From: Acidovorax sp. Leaf191
GTDB taxonomy: Bacteria; Pseudomonadota; Gammaproteobacteria; Burkholderiales; Burkholderiaceae_C
Assembly (NCBI RefSeq): GCF_001424425.1
Contig: NZ_LMPT01000012.1
Coordinates: 392,073 to 456,072, forward strand
DNA: 64,000 bases
Direction: 5' to 3'
Under the pieces are notes generated by a model that was not told where the DNA came from, ran no database searches, and was given only the letters and a program-made list of their open reading frames with translations. Below, in pieces: positions 19,601 to 28,700 of this stretch; within the stretch, counting starts at the first letter, position 1; every line of letters begins with the position of its first letter. The position numbers were made by a program, and so were the translations under genes.

Positions 19601-20503
19601 ATGAAGTTCTCCGTATTCCAGATCAGCCGCCGCGGCGGCCGCGAGAAGAACGAAGACCGCATGGGCTATTGCTACACGCGCGAATCGGGCCTGTTCGTGC
19701 TGGCCGACGGCATGGGCGGACACCCCGAGGGCGAGGTCGCCGCGCAGATCGCGCTGCAGACCATCTCGGCGCTGTTCCAGCGCGAGGCCAAGCCCCAGCT
19801 CAAGGACGTGCAGGAGTTTCTCTCGGGTGCCTTGCTGGCGGCCCACCACCAGATCCTGCGCTACGCCACCGACAAGGGCATGCTCGACACACCGCGCACC
19901 ACCCTGGTGGCCGCCGTGGTGCAGGCCGGCACGGCCACCTGGATCCACTGCGGCGATTCGCGCCTGTACATGGTGCGCGACGGCGACCTGCTGACCCGCA
20001 CGCGCGACCACTCGTACATGGAGCTGCGCAACTCGCCGCCACCGGGCCTGGAGCGCATCAACCGCAACGTGCTGTTCACCTGCCTGGGCTCTCCCACCAA
20101 GCCGATCTACGACATCACCGGCCCGGTGTACCTGGAGCAGGGCGACCGCATCCTGCTGTGCTCCGACGGCCTGTGGGGCACGCTCAGCGACGACGACATC
20201 TCCAAACAGCTCGCCCGCAACACCGTCTCGCATTCCGTGCCTGACCTGGTGGAGGCCGCGCTGCGCAAGGCCGGCGACAGCAGCGACAACGTCACGGTGA
20301 TCGCGCTGGAGTGGGAAACGCCGGACGCCTTCGAGTCCACCCAGGGCGTGTCCACCGACAGCATCAGCGACGACGTGTTCGCGTCCACCATCCAGGCCGG
20401 CCCGCTGGACGGGCTGGTGGACGACCTCGATGACGAAGCCATTGAACGCTCCATCGCAGAGATCAACGAGGCCATCCGGCGGTCTGCGGCCAGAAAGGCG
20501 TGA
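19601..20503 (+). CDS. PP2C-family protein phosphatase
   Basis: The 300-residue product has the metal-binding motifs of the PPM/PP2C family: NEDR (Asp19), LADGMGGHPEGEVAA (DGMGG at 36-40), a CGDSRLY segment, LLCSDGLWG and SSDNVTVIAL. It should dephosphorylate targets of the kinase immediately upstream. The C-terminal 60 residues after the catalytic core are acidic and variable. No membrane segment is present. Confidence 0.93.
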   Translation: MKFSVFQISRRGGREKNEDRMGYCYTRESGLFVLADGMGGHPEGEVAAQIALQTISALFQREAKPQLKDVQEFLSGALLAAHHQILRYATDKGMLDTPRTTLVAAVVQAGTATWIHCGDSRLYMVRDGDLLTRTRDHSYMELRNSPPPGLERINRNVLFTCLGSPTKPIYDITGPVYLEQGDRILLCSDGLWGTLSDDDISKQLARNTVSHSVPDLVEAALRKAGDSSDNVTVIALEWETPDAFESTQGVSTDSISDDVFASTIQAGPLDGLVDDLDDEAIERSIAEINEAIRRSAARKA

Positions 20504-20778
20504 CGCCGCGCGCCGGGCCGCCGTGTGCGCTGCGGCGGCTACTCGCCGGCTGCCGCGCCGTGCGGCCGGGAGCGCAGCGCCGGTGCGATGCGGCGGTCTC
20601 CGTGCACTGCCAGCGGGCCTGAGTCGCACAGCACGCGCTGCGCCGGGTCGGTTGCTTGTCGGGCTGCGTGCGGACCTGCCGGCCCGGGCTTTTATTCTTC
20701 TTCTTCGTCTTTTGCTTTGGCCTTTGCGCCGGGCGGCCCCGCTCGGGCCGCATTCATTCCTCGGGAACCGACAACACC
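20504..20778. other. Intergenic region between the phosphatase gene and rph
   Basis: No gene is supported in these 275 bases. A pyrimidine-rich stretch (about 20691-20725) follows a short GC-rich inverted sequence and could end transcription of the kinase-phosphatase pair, but the hairpin is poor. Long open frames crossing the region are GC-rich shadows. Confidence 0.5.
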
Positions 20779-21516
20779 ATGACCACCTTTGAACGCACCG
20801 GCGGCCGCAGCGCCGACCAACTGCGCCCTGTGCGCATCACCCGCCACTACACCATGCATGCCGAAGGCTCGGTGCTGATCGAGTTCGGCAACACCAAGGT
20901 CCTGTGCACCGCATCCGTGGAAGAGCGCGTGCCACCGCACAAGCGCGGCAGCGGTGAAGGCTGGGTCACGGCCGAATACGGCATGCTGCCCCGGTCCACG
21001 CATTCCCGCAACGACCGCGAAGCCGCGCGCGGAAAGCAAAGCGGCCGCACGCAGGAGATCCAGCGCCTCATCGGCCGGTCGCTGCGCGCGGTGTTCGACC
21101 TCAAGCTGCTGGGCGAGCGCACCATCCAGCTCGACTGCGACGTGATCCAGGCCGATGGTGGTACCCGCACCGCGGCCATCACCGGCGCGTGGGTGGCGGC
21201 GCACGATGCGGTCAGCCGGCTGATGGCCAGCGGCAAGGTCACGCGGTCGCCGCTGGTGCAGCCCGTGGCCGCCATTTCCGTGGGCATCGTGCAGGGTACG
21301 CCGCTGCTCGACCTCGAATACGTGGAAGACGTCGACTGCGACACCGACATGAACGTGGTGATGACCGGCGCGGGCCATTTCGTCGAGGTGCAGGGCACGG
21401 CCGAGGGCGCCGCCTTCACCCGCGCCGAGATGGACCGGCTGCTCGCCCTGGCTGAAAAAGGCATTGCCGACCTGGTGGCCCTGCAGCAGCAGGCGCTGGC
21501 TGTGAATGCTCCTTAA
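20779..21516 (+). CDS. rph: Ribonuclease PH
   Basis: RNase PH trims the 3' ends of tRNA precursors with phosphate. The 245-residue product starts [18 protein letters not shown] and contains [33 protein letters not shown] and the [14 protein letters not shown] motif with the metal-binding aspartates. The ATG at 20779 matches the family start; upstream extension is a pyrimidine-rich leader. It begins the rph-rdgB-hemW group. Confidence 0.96.
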   Translation: MTTFERTGGRSADQLRPVRITRHYTMHAEGSVLIEFGNTKVLCTASVEERVPPHKRGSGEGWVTAEYGMLPRSTHSRNDREAARGKQSGRTQEIQRLIGRSLRAVFDLKLLGERTIQLDCDVIQADGGTRTAAITGAWVAAHDAVSRLMASGKVTRSPLVQPVAAISVGIVQGTPLLDLEYVEDVDCDTDMNVVMTGAGHFVEVQGTAEGAAFTRAEMDRLLALAEKGIADLVALQQQALAVNAP

Positions 21517-21561
21517 TTGATAGCTGCTAGCGATTGATAGACAAGCGGTAGCGACCATTTT
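21517..21561 (+). repeat. Dispersed repeat R2, copy A (rph-rdgB spacer)
   Basis: The spacer contains TGATAGCTGCTAGCG, then CAAGCGGTAGCGACC. Related copies are at 44822-44872, 51803-51843 (inverted) and 53238-53275 (inverted). Each has two partly complementary halves (CTAGCGCT-like and AGCGGTAG) that can fold into a hairpin. Here the repeat fills almost the entire gap between the rph stop and the rdgB start, leaving no recognisable ribosome binding site for rdgB. Confidence 0.8.
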
Positions 21562-21565
21562 GACC

Positions 21566-22165
21566 ATGAAAATCGTTCTTGCATCCAACAACCGCGGCAA
21601 GCTGGCCGAGCTGCAGGCCATGCTGGCCCCGCTGGGCGTAGAGCTGGTGCGCCAGGCCGACCTGGGCGTGGGCGAGGCCGACGAGCCCTTTCGCACCTTT
21701 GTGGAAAACGCGCTGGCCAAGGCGCGCTTCGCCTCGGCGCACACCGGGCTGCCCGCCCTGGCTGACGATGCCGGCTTGTGCGTGGACGCGTTCGGCGGCC
21801 TGCCCGGTGTGGACACGGCTTACTACGCCACCCAGTTCGGCTACGACAAAGGGGACGACACCAACGTGCAGGCGCTGCTCGAGCAGATGCAGGCCGTGGA
21901 CCAGCGCCGTGCCGCCATGGTCAGCACGCTGGTCGCCGTGCGCAGCCCCGAAGACCCCGAGCCCCTGATCGCCGTAGGCCGCGTGGTCGGCGAGATCGCG
22001 CGGGAGCGCCGTGGCAGCAACGGCTTCGGGTTCGACCCCATCATGTTCATCCCCGAGTTCGGCAAGACCTTTGCAGAACTGCCCGTCGAAGTGAAGAACG
22101 CCCACAGCCACCGCGGCCGCTCAGCGCAGCAGATGCTGGCGCTGCTGCGCGAGCGTTGGCTGTGA
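21566..22165 (+). CDS. rdgB: dITP/XTP pyrophosphatase (RdgB/HAM1)
   Basis: RdgB hydrolyses non-canonical purine nucleoside triphosphates so that they are not built into DNA. The 199-residue protein starts MKIVLASNNRGKLAEL and has the motifs TFVENALAKAR, LADDAGLCVDAFGG and GFGFDPIMF. I chose the ATG at 21566; a TTG two codons earlier is possible. The upstream spacer is a dispersed repeat. Confidence 0.95.
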   Translation: MKIVLASNNRGKLAELQAMLAPLGVELVRQADLGVGEADEPFRTFVENALAKARFASAHTGLPALADDAGLCVDAFGGLPGVDTAYYATQFGYDKGDDTNVQALLEQMQAVDQRRAAMVSTLVAVRSPEDPEPLIAVGRVVGEIARERRGSNGFGFDPIMFIPEFGKTFAELPVEVKNAHSHRGRSAQQMLALLRERWL

Positions 22166-22214
22166 GCGCCACAGCGCTGCACAGCCAGGGCGATTTGCCT
22201 GCAGATCCTCCGCC

Positions 22215-23477
22215 ATGAACACCATTCCCATCACACCTGCAGCCACGGCCGCGCCCGCAGAGCCAGCGCCCCAGCGCGACATCCAGCACTACATGCGCCC
22301 GGGCTTGCTGCAACTGCAGAGCCTGCCGCCGCTGTCGCTGTACGTGCACCTGCCGTGGTGCCTCAAGAAGTGCCCGTACTGCGATTTCAATTCGCATGAG
22401 GCCCGCAGCGACGCCGACGCCGGTGGCTCCGCCGTGCCCGAGCAGCGCTACATCGACGCCCTGATGGCCGACCTGGAATCCGCGCTGCCGCTGATCTGGG
22501 GGCGCACCGTGCACAGCATCTTCATCGGTGGCGGCACGCCCAGCCTGTTTTCGCCCGCCTCCATCGACCAGCTCATCGGCAGCATCCGTGCGCGGCTGCG
22601 GCTGGAGGCCGACTGCGAGATCACGATGGAGGCCAACCCCGGCACCTTCGAGAAAGACCGCTTTCGCGCGTTTCGTGGTGCAGGCATCACCCGGCTGTCG
22701 GTGGGAGTGCAGAGCTTCAACGACCGACACCTGAAGGCCCTGGGCCGCGTGCACGACCGCGCGCAGGCCCTGGCGGCCGTCCAGGAGGCGTCCGAGGCCT
22801 TCGACACCTTCAACCTGGACATCATGTACGCGCTGCCGGGCCAGACGCTGCAGGAGATGGAGCAGGACATGCAGACCGCGCTGGCTCTGAAACCACCGCA
22901 CATCTCCATTTACCACCTCACCATCGAGCCCAACACCTACTTCGCCAAGTACCCGCCGGCCATCCCCGAGGACGACCAGGCCTATGCCATGCTCGACCGC
23001 ATCACCGAGATGACGGTGCAGGCGGGCATGTCGCGGTACGAGATATCGGCGTACGCGCAGCCCGGGCACGAGTGCTTCCACAACACCAACTACTGGCAGT
23101 TCGGCGACTACCTGGGCATTGGTGCGGGCGCGCACAGCAAGCTCAGCTTTGCACACCGCGTGGTGCGGCAGGTGCGCTTTCGCGAGCCGCGCCTGTACAT
23201 GGACAACGCCCTGGCCGGGCGCCCCGTCGCGCAGGACGATGAGGTCAAGCGCGCCGACCTGCCGTTCGAATTCATGCTCAATGCCCTGCGCCTGCGCGAC
23301 GGCTTTGCCCTGCAGGACTTCACGGCCCGCACGGGCCTGCCCATCACGGCCATCGCCAAGGCTTTGCAGGAGGCCGAGCGCAAGGGCCTGATCGAGCGGG
23401 ACATGGCCCGCGTGCGCGCTACCGAGCGGGGCTTCGACTTCCTGAACGACCTGCAGGAGCTGTTCCTCGCCGATTGA
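22215..23477 (+). CDS. hemW: Radical SAM heme chaperone HemW (YggW)
   Basis: HemW binds heme and a [4Fe-4S] cluster and is thought to hand heme to membrane cytochromes. The 420-residue product has the radical-SAM ligand set in WCLKKCPYCDFNSHE (C-x3-C-x2-C, with the extra Cys missing that true HemN has), followed by SIFIGGGTPSLFSP and the C-terminal HemN-C domain. About 30 proline- and alanine-rich residues precede the family core. It ends the rph-rdgB-hemW group. Confidence 0.94.
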   Translation: MNTIPITPAATAAPAEPAPQRDIQHYMRPGLLQLQSLPPLSLYVHLPWCLKKCPYCDFNSHEARSDADAGGSAVPEQRYIDALMADLESALPLIWGRTVHSIFIGGGTPSLFSPASIDQLIGSIRARLRLEADCEITMEANPGTFEKDRFRAFRGAGITRLSVGVQSFNDRHLKALGRVHDRAQALAAVQEASEAFDTFNLDIMYALPGQTLQEMEQDMQTALALKPPHISIYHLTIEPNTYFAKYPPAIPEDDQAYAMLDRITEMTVQAGMSRYEISAYAQPGHECFHNTNYWQFGDYLGIGAGAHSKLSFAHRVVRQVRFREPRLYMDNALAGRPVAQDDEVKRADLPFEFMLNALRLRDGFALQDFTARTGLPITAIAKALQEAERKGLIERDMARVRATERGFDFLNDLQELFLAD

Positions 23478-23530
23478 GCGGCCTCAGGCGCTGCCGTCGC
23501 CTGGCATGTCTGCAATCGGCGCAGCCGTCC

Positions 23531-23872
23531 TCAGCCGCACGTCACGGCCACGACGCGCCCGCTGGCGTCCACCTCCAGGTTCAGCCGCTGGGCGTTGAAC
23601 TCCTTGGTGATCATCTGCCCGGGGCGCAGGATGCGGGCCATCTGCGCGCCCGAGCGCGTGCGGGCGGATTCGACCACCGTGGGCGTGCTGTCTTGCCCCA
23701 CCGCGCCCTGTGCAGGCTGTGCATTGCACATACCGCTGGGCGGTGGCGGCGGCGCACTGGCGCCCGTGGAGCCGCTGGGCGCAGAAGGCGATGTCCCGTA
23801 GCCCGAGCAACCGGCAATGGCAGCCGCGGCGAGGACCAGGCTGGTGGAGACGAAACGAATGGGTCGGGGCAT
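23531..23872 (-). CDS. I78-family peptidase inhibitor lipoprotein
   Basis: The 113-residue product has a type II signal peptide with lipobox IAGC (Cys at about 22), a Ser/Pro-rich linker, and then a small domain that starts at MCNAQPAQGAVGQ and ends LRPGQMITKEFNAQRLNLEVDASG...VTCG. This is the pattern of the I78 (elafin-like/potato-type fold) inhibitor family with its two cysteines. It would be anchored in the envelope and could protect against proteases. It is convergent with hemW. Confidence 0.8.
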   Translation of the reverse strand: MPRPIRFVSTSLVLAAAAIAGCSGYGTSPSAPSGSTGASAPPPPPSGMCNAQPAQGAVGQDSTPTVVESARTRSGAQMARILRPGQMITKEFNAQRLNLEVDASGRVVAVTCG

Positions 23873-24308
23873 GTCAGGAACTCCTCAAAATCTGGATGCA
23901 CTGCAGCCACCATAAAGGAAGGCTCAGCGGGCGGGGGTGTCCACCGGTAACAACGCAGGGGCTGGAGGCGGGAATGGCCACGCAGCACGTTGTGGCGAAT
24001 TTCGAAAATTATCAGTGCGATCGCATCGTTGGAAGAGTCGGCTCCGTCCTACATGCCGGGTTTTCACACCCCTCTAATATCCATCCGTCGACACCCTCTC
24101 GACATCCCTCCCGCTTGCACCATGCAAGTGTTAAGCCCGCACTATGCGGGCTTTTTTTTGGGCCGAAGGGTTGTGCGGGTTGCAGATGGCCGGGATGTCT
24201 GCCTGCCAACTTGCCAACTTGCCAACTTGTGGCATGCAGTAAGCCAACGGCCGGCGCCTGGCAGCGGAATGTCACCACTCCAGCGGCATGCACCCACCTC
24301 CGCCCGAC
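23873..24308. other. Non-coding region between the I78 lipoprotein and glgA
   Basis: No protein gene is supported. On the plus strand there is a small hairpin (CTTGCA-CCA-TGCAAG, 24114-24128) followed by a strong terminator. An 8-bp unit GCCAACTT is present three times in tandem at 24205-24228. A transcript ending at the terminator would have no known gene, see the sRNA candidate in the findings. Confidence 0.6.
24133..24159 (+). terminator. Strong plus-strand terminator with no gene assigned upstream
   Basis: AAGCCCGC-ACTAT-GCGGGCTT followed by eight T is a textbook intrinsic terminator on the plus strand. The nearest plus-strand gene, hemW, ends about 650 bp upstream with an oppositely oriented gene between. 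The reverse direction has no T-run, so it does not serve glgA well. Confidence 0.85.
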
Positions 24309-25796
24309 TCAGCGTCCTTGAGGGGGCAGCATCGGTGCCTCGACTGCAGCATCGGCGGCCAGCAGGCGCGTATACAAGGCCAGATAGGGCTTGGCGGCAT
24401 GCGCCCACGCATAGTCCTGCGCCATGCACCGCTTTTGCAGCGCGGCCCATTGCTGCGGCTTGCGCCACGCTGCCAGCACGCGGTCTGCCGTGGCGTCGAA
24501 GTCGGACTGCGCCATGCCCGGCATCACGAAGCCTGTGCCTCTTGTCAGGCGGCTGTCCGCGTCCTGCACCGTGTCCGCCAGTCCGCCGGTGCGCGTGACG
24601 AGCGGCGGCGTGCCGTACACCTGGCTGTACATCTGGTTCAGTCCACAGGGCTCGAACCGGGAGGGCATGAGAAAGCAGTCCGCCCCCGCTTCGATGAGGT
24701 GCGCCAGGCCCTCGTCGAACCCCAGCGTCACTTGCACCCGCCCCGGATGCGTGGCGGCCAGTGCGGTCAGCGCGTCTTCCAGGCCCGCCTCGCCGCGCCC
24801 CAGTACGGCCAGTTGTGCGCCCTGGGCCAGCAGTCTGCGGGCGCCAGCGATCACAAAATCCACACCCTTTTGCGTCGTGAGGCGCCCCACCATGCCCAGG
24901 AGCGGGCCGCTGCCGGCCTGCAAGCCGCAGCGCTCGCGCAGGGCCGCCCGGTTCAATGCCTTGGGCGCCAGGTCGTCTGCGCTGTACGGCGCTGCAATGA
25001 GCGGATCGTGCCCGGGGTTCCAGATGGCCGTGTCGATGCCGTTGAGCAAACCGTGCAGCTTGCCCGCGTGGTGGCGCAGCAGGCCATCGAGCCCGAAGCC
25101 CAGCGCGGGCTGCTGGATCTCCGCGGCATAGGTGGGGCTGACCGTCGTGATGGCGTCCGCGTACTGCAGGCCGGCCTTGAGCATCGACAGCTGGCCCCAG
25201 TACTCCACGCCCTCCGTGCCGCGGTGGGCAGGGTGCACCTCCAGCAGGTCCGCAGCGGCCATCGGAAACACGCCCTGGAACGCCAGGTTGTGCACGGTCA
25301 TCACGCTGCGCGCGGTGCGGCCCTCGCCCATCTGGCGGCGCTGGTGCAGGTACAGCGGGGCCAGCGCGCAGGGCCAGTCGTTCGCGTGCACGATGTCGGC
25401 CTGCCAGCCGATGGGGGTCTCGGGCGAGCCGATGAGCGCCGCCACGCGCGCGAGAAAGCCGAACCGCAGTGCCTGGCCATGCCCATCGGGGTCGCCCGGG
25501 TTGGCATAGGGCGTGTCGGCCGTGCCGTACAGAGCGGGGCAGGACAGCAGCCACAGCGGCGGCACGCCTGCGCAGCGCACGCGCAGCACCTGCGCAGCCG
25601 GCCAGCGGCCCTGGGCGGGCAGCGCGACGATGGCGTCGAGGCTGCCGTCGATCTTCATGTCGGCATAAGCTGGCATCAGCAGCGCGACATCGGCACCGCG
25701 CTGCGCCAGTGCGGCAGGCAGCGCGGCGCTCACATCACCCAGGCCCCCGGTCTTGACCAGGGGCGCGCACTCGGGCGTGACGAACAGAACTTTCAT
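24309..25796 (-). CDS. glgA: Glycogen synthase (ADP-glucose type)
   Basis: GlgA extends alpha-1,4-glucan chains from ADP-glucose made by GlgC. The 495-residue GT5 enzyme starts MKVLFVTPECAPLVKTGGLGDV, where KTGGLGDV binds ADP-glucose, and has the C-terminal GT-B motifs MPSRFEPCGLNQMYSQVYGTPP. The ATG at 25796 overlaps the stop of the malQ/treY gene (ATGA), so it is the last gene of the glgB-glgC-glgX-treZ-malQ/treY-glgA operon. Confidence 0.96.
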   Translation of the reverse strand: MKVLFVTPECAPLVKTGGLGDVSAALPAALAQRGADVALLMPAYADMKIDGSLDAIVALPAQGRWPAAQVLRVRCAGVPPLWLLSCPALYGTADTPYANPGDPDGHGQALRFGFLARVAALIGSPETPIGWQADIVHANDWPCALAPLYLHQRRQMGEGRTARSVMTVHNLAFQGVFPMAAADLLEVHPAHRGTEGVEYWGQLSMLKAGLQYADAITTVSPTYAAEIQQPALGFGLDGLLRHHAGKLHGLLNGIDTAIWNPGHDPLIAAPYSADDLAPKALNRAALRERCGLQAGSGPLLGMVGRLTTQKGVDFVIAGARRLLAQGAQLAVLGRGEAGLEDALTALAATHPGRVQVTLGFDEGLAHLIEAGADCFLMPSRFEPCGLNQMYSQVYGTPPLVTRTGGLADTVQDADSRLTRGTGFVMPGMAQSDFDATADRVLAAWRKPQQWAALQKRCMAQDYAWAHAAKPYLALYTRLLAADAAVEAPMLPPQGR

Positions 25797-28700
25797 GGAA
25801 TCATGTCTTGGGTGACCAGTACGGCAAACGGCAGGCGGCTCCCGCCTGCGCCCACGGCGCCCAGCACGGCGGACAGCGGCAGGTGCTGGGCATTGTCCAG
25901 GGTCTGGCCGGTGAAAAGATCCACCCACTGCGCAGGCTTGGCAAGCGCCGGGTGGGCATCTGCCAGGCTGACCTGCGTGTCCTGCCAGTCGCCGCGGTGC
26001 TGGGCGTCCCACGCGGCCAGCAGCCGGCCGCACACCACCACCAGGGCCTGGCCCTCATGCACGCGCGCATACGCCAGGGCGTGGGACGCCGCAGGGCCTT
26101 GCACCGCCAGCGGCAGATAGATGGCATCGCGCAGGAGCGCGGCGTGGCGTGCGCGCAGTTGCAGCAGCAGCCAGGTCACCAGCTGCTTGGTGGCCGCTGG
26201 CATGTCTGCTGCCGTGCCCAGAAGGCTTGTCCAGTCGGCGGGCGTGGGGTAGTGGCCTGGCGCATACAGGGCCTGCAAAGGCTGCAGCGATGCCTGCAGC
26301 TGCAGGAAGTCCACCGGGCGCCGGTTGTCCGGGTCCACCAACGAGAAGTTCCACTGCTCGCAGCCCTGGTAGATGTCGGGCACGCCCGGCGCCGTGAGCT
26401 TGATCGCCACCTGGCACAGGCTGTTGCGAAAGCCGTACGGCGCGATGCGCTGCACCCAGGCCTGCAGGGCGTGCAGGAACTCGCCGCTGGCCAGGGCCTT
26501 GGCGATGTAGTGCCGCACCGCGTCTTCGTAGGCCTCGTTGGGAAAGAGCCAGTTGCTTTGCAGTTTGGCCTCGCGCATGGCCTTCACCATGTACCGCTCG
26601 ATGCGCTCCTTCAGCATGGGCAGGCATTCATCGTCGCAGCCCGTGGCGGGCCAGATGCCCACCAGCGCCTGGAACAGGGCCCATAGGTCGTGCGCGCTGG
26701 GCGCTGCCGCATCGTCCACCGTGCGGCGAAACGGCTCTGCCGCCGCCTGCAGCGCGTGCACCGTGGCCTCCCACTCGTCCACCAGTTCGGACAACACGTT
26801 CAGCCGTGCGCGCACGTCTTCCGAGCGCTTGCTGTCGTGCGTCGAGGTGGCCAGCAGGCCGTACGGCACATGCCGGGCGCGCTGCATGTTGGCCTGGTGG
26901 AAGGCGGAGACCGGCAGTCCGAAGCGCCGCGGTTCGGCACCCACATCGTTGAGCGAGACCAGGCGCACGTAGCGGTAGAACAAGGTGTCTTCCACCGCCT
27001 TGGCCATCACCGGCGCGGTGAACTGCTGCCACCGCCGCACGAAGTGCGCGCGCAACTCGGGTGCAGGGCCGTCTTCTCCCATCAGCACCGTGCGCACAAA
27101 GGCCAGCACGCCGCCTTCGGCCGTGCCCAGGCGCCTGCGCGCTGCCGCAATGGCCCAGTCGATGTGCTGCACATCGATGGCACTGGGCGCCGCGCCGCCC
27201 GGCACGACGTAGGTGCGGTACACCGGGAACTGCGTGGCCACTTCGACCAGGGCCACGCGCAGCTGGTTGCGGGTGAAGTCGCAGGCGCGCCGGTCGGCCC
27301 GCGTGATCTGGCTCAGGGTGCTCACCAGCCACGCCAGGTCGCTGAACAATGCGGTCTCGATGATGAGCCGCTTGCACTCGCGCGCTGCGTCTTCGAAGGC
27401 CAGGGTGTGACCGGTGAACCCCAGGTAGACTGCATCGAAGCGGTCCTGTGCATCGGGGTCGACGAACACTCCGTTGACCAGCCGCGAGAAGCGGTATCCC
27501 GTGCCGCCATGCACCTGCCAGTCGGCGGGCAGGGGCTCGTGCTCGGCCATGATCTTCTCGACCACGATGTACAGCGCGCGCGGCGGCAGGCCTTGCGCCT
27601 GCAGCAGGCCCTGGTAGCGCTGCTGCAGCCGCGTGAAGTACTGCGCAGGGTCGGCCAGGCCATCGGGGTGGTCGATGCGCAGGCCGCTGACCTTGCCCTG
27701 CGCCAGCCAGCGGAAGGTCAGGGCGTGCACGGCATCGAACACCTCGGTGTTTTCCATGCGCACCGCGGCCAGTGCATTGACGTCGAAGAACCGGCGGTAG
27801 TTGATGTCGTCGCCAGCCACCCGCCAGTCCGCCAACCTGTACGCCTGGCCCTGCAGCAACTGGTCGAGCAGGTCGAAGCTGGCCGCGTCGCCCGGCGTTC
27901 CGTTCACCCGCGCCAGGCTGGCGTCGATCCAGTCGCGCACCCATGCCAGGCGGGACGCAAATCCGGCCAGGCGCTGCTGGTGCACGGTGGCATCGCGCAG
28001 CCGGGTGGTCCGCAGCGCCGGGTCCGGCGTGTCGTGCGGGGGCAGCAGGCCCAGGGCATCCACCAGCGAGTGCACGGCGGCGAGGTCGTCCTGCCCGGCC
28101 CCGGGCGTGGCCGCCACCGGCAAAGGCACCGCGCCGAGCACCAGCGCGTAGCTGCGGGGGTCGAGCGGGAAGGTGCGCTCCCAGTACGCCACGGCAAAGC
28201 GCCCGGTGTCGCCATCGAAGCGCACCTGCAACTCGCCAGACTCCAGCACCTTGCCATAGTGGTCGCCCAGCACGGGCAACAGCACGCGGTGGCGCGTCTG
28301 TGGATTGGCGGGGTTCCATTCGATGTCGAACGTCGTGGCGTGCGGGGACGACATGCCGTGCTCGAGCACGTCGCGCCACCAGCGGTTGCCGGCATCGTCC
28401 ACGCCCATGTGGTTGGGCACCGTGTCCAGCAGATGGCCCATGCCGTGCTCTGCCAGGGCTGTGCACAGGGCATCGTGGTCGTCGTCGGTGCCGATCTCCG
28501 CATTCAGGCGGGACGGGTCGACCATGTCGTAGCCATGGGTGCTGCCCTCGGTGGCCTGCAGGTAGGGCGAGGAGTACAGATGGCTCACCCCCAGCGCGTG
28601 CAGGTAGGGCACGGCGGCACGCGCCTGCGCGAAGTTGAAGTCCTTGTGCAGCTGCAACCGGTATGTGGCGCGCGGGATGTCCGCCGTGTGCAGCGCAGGC

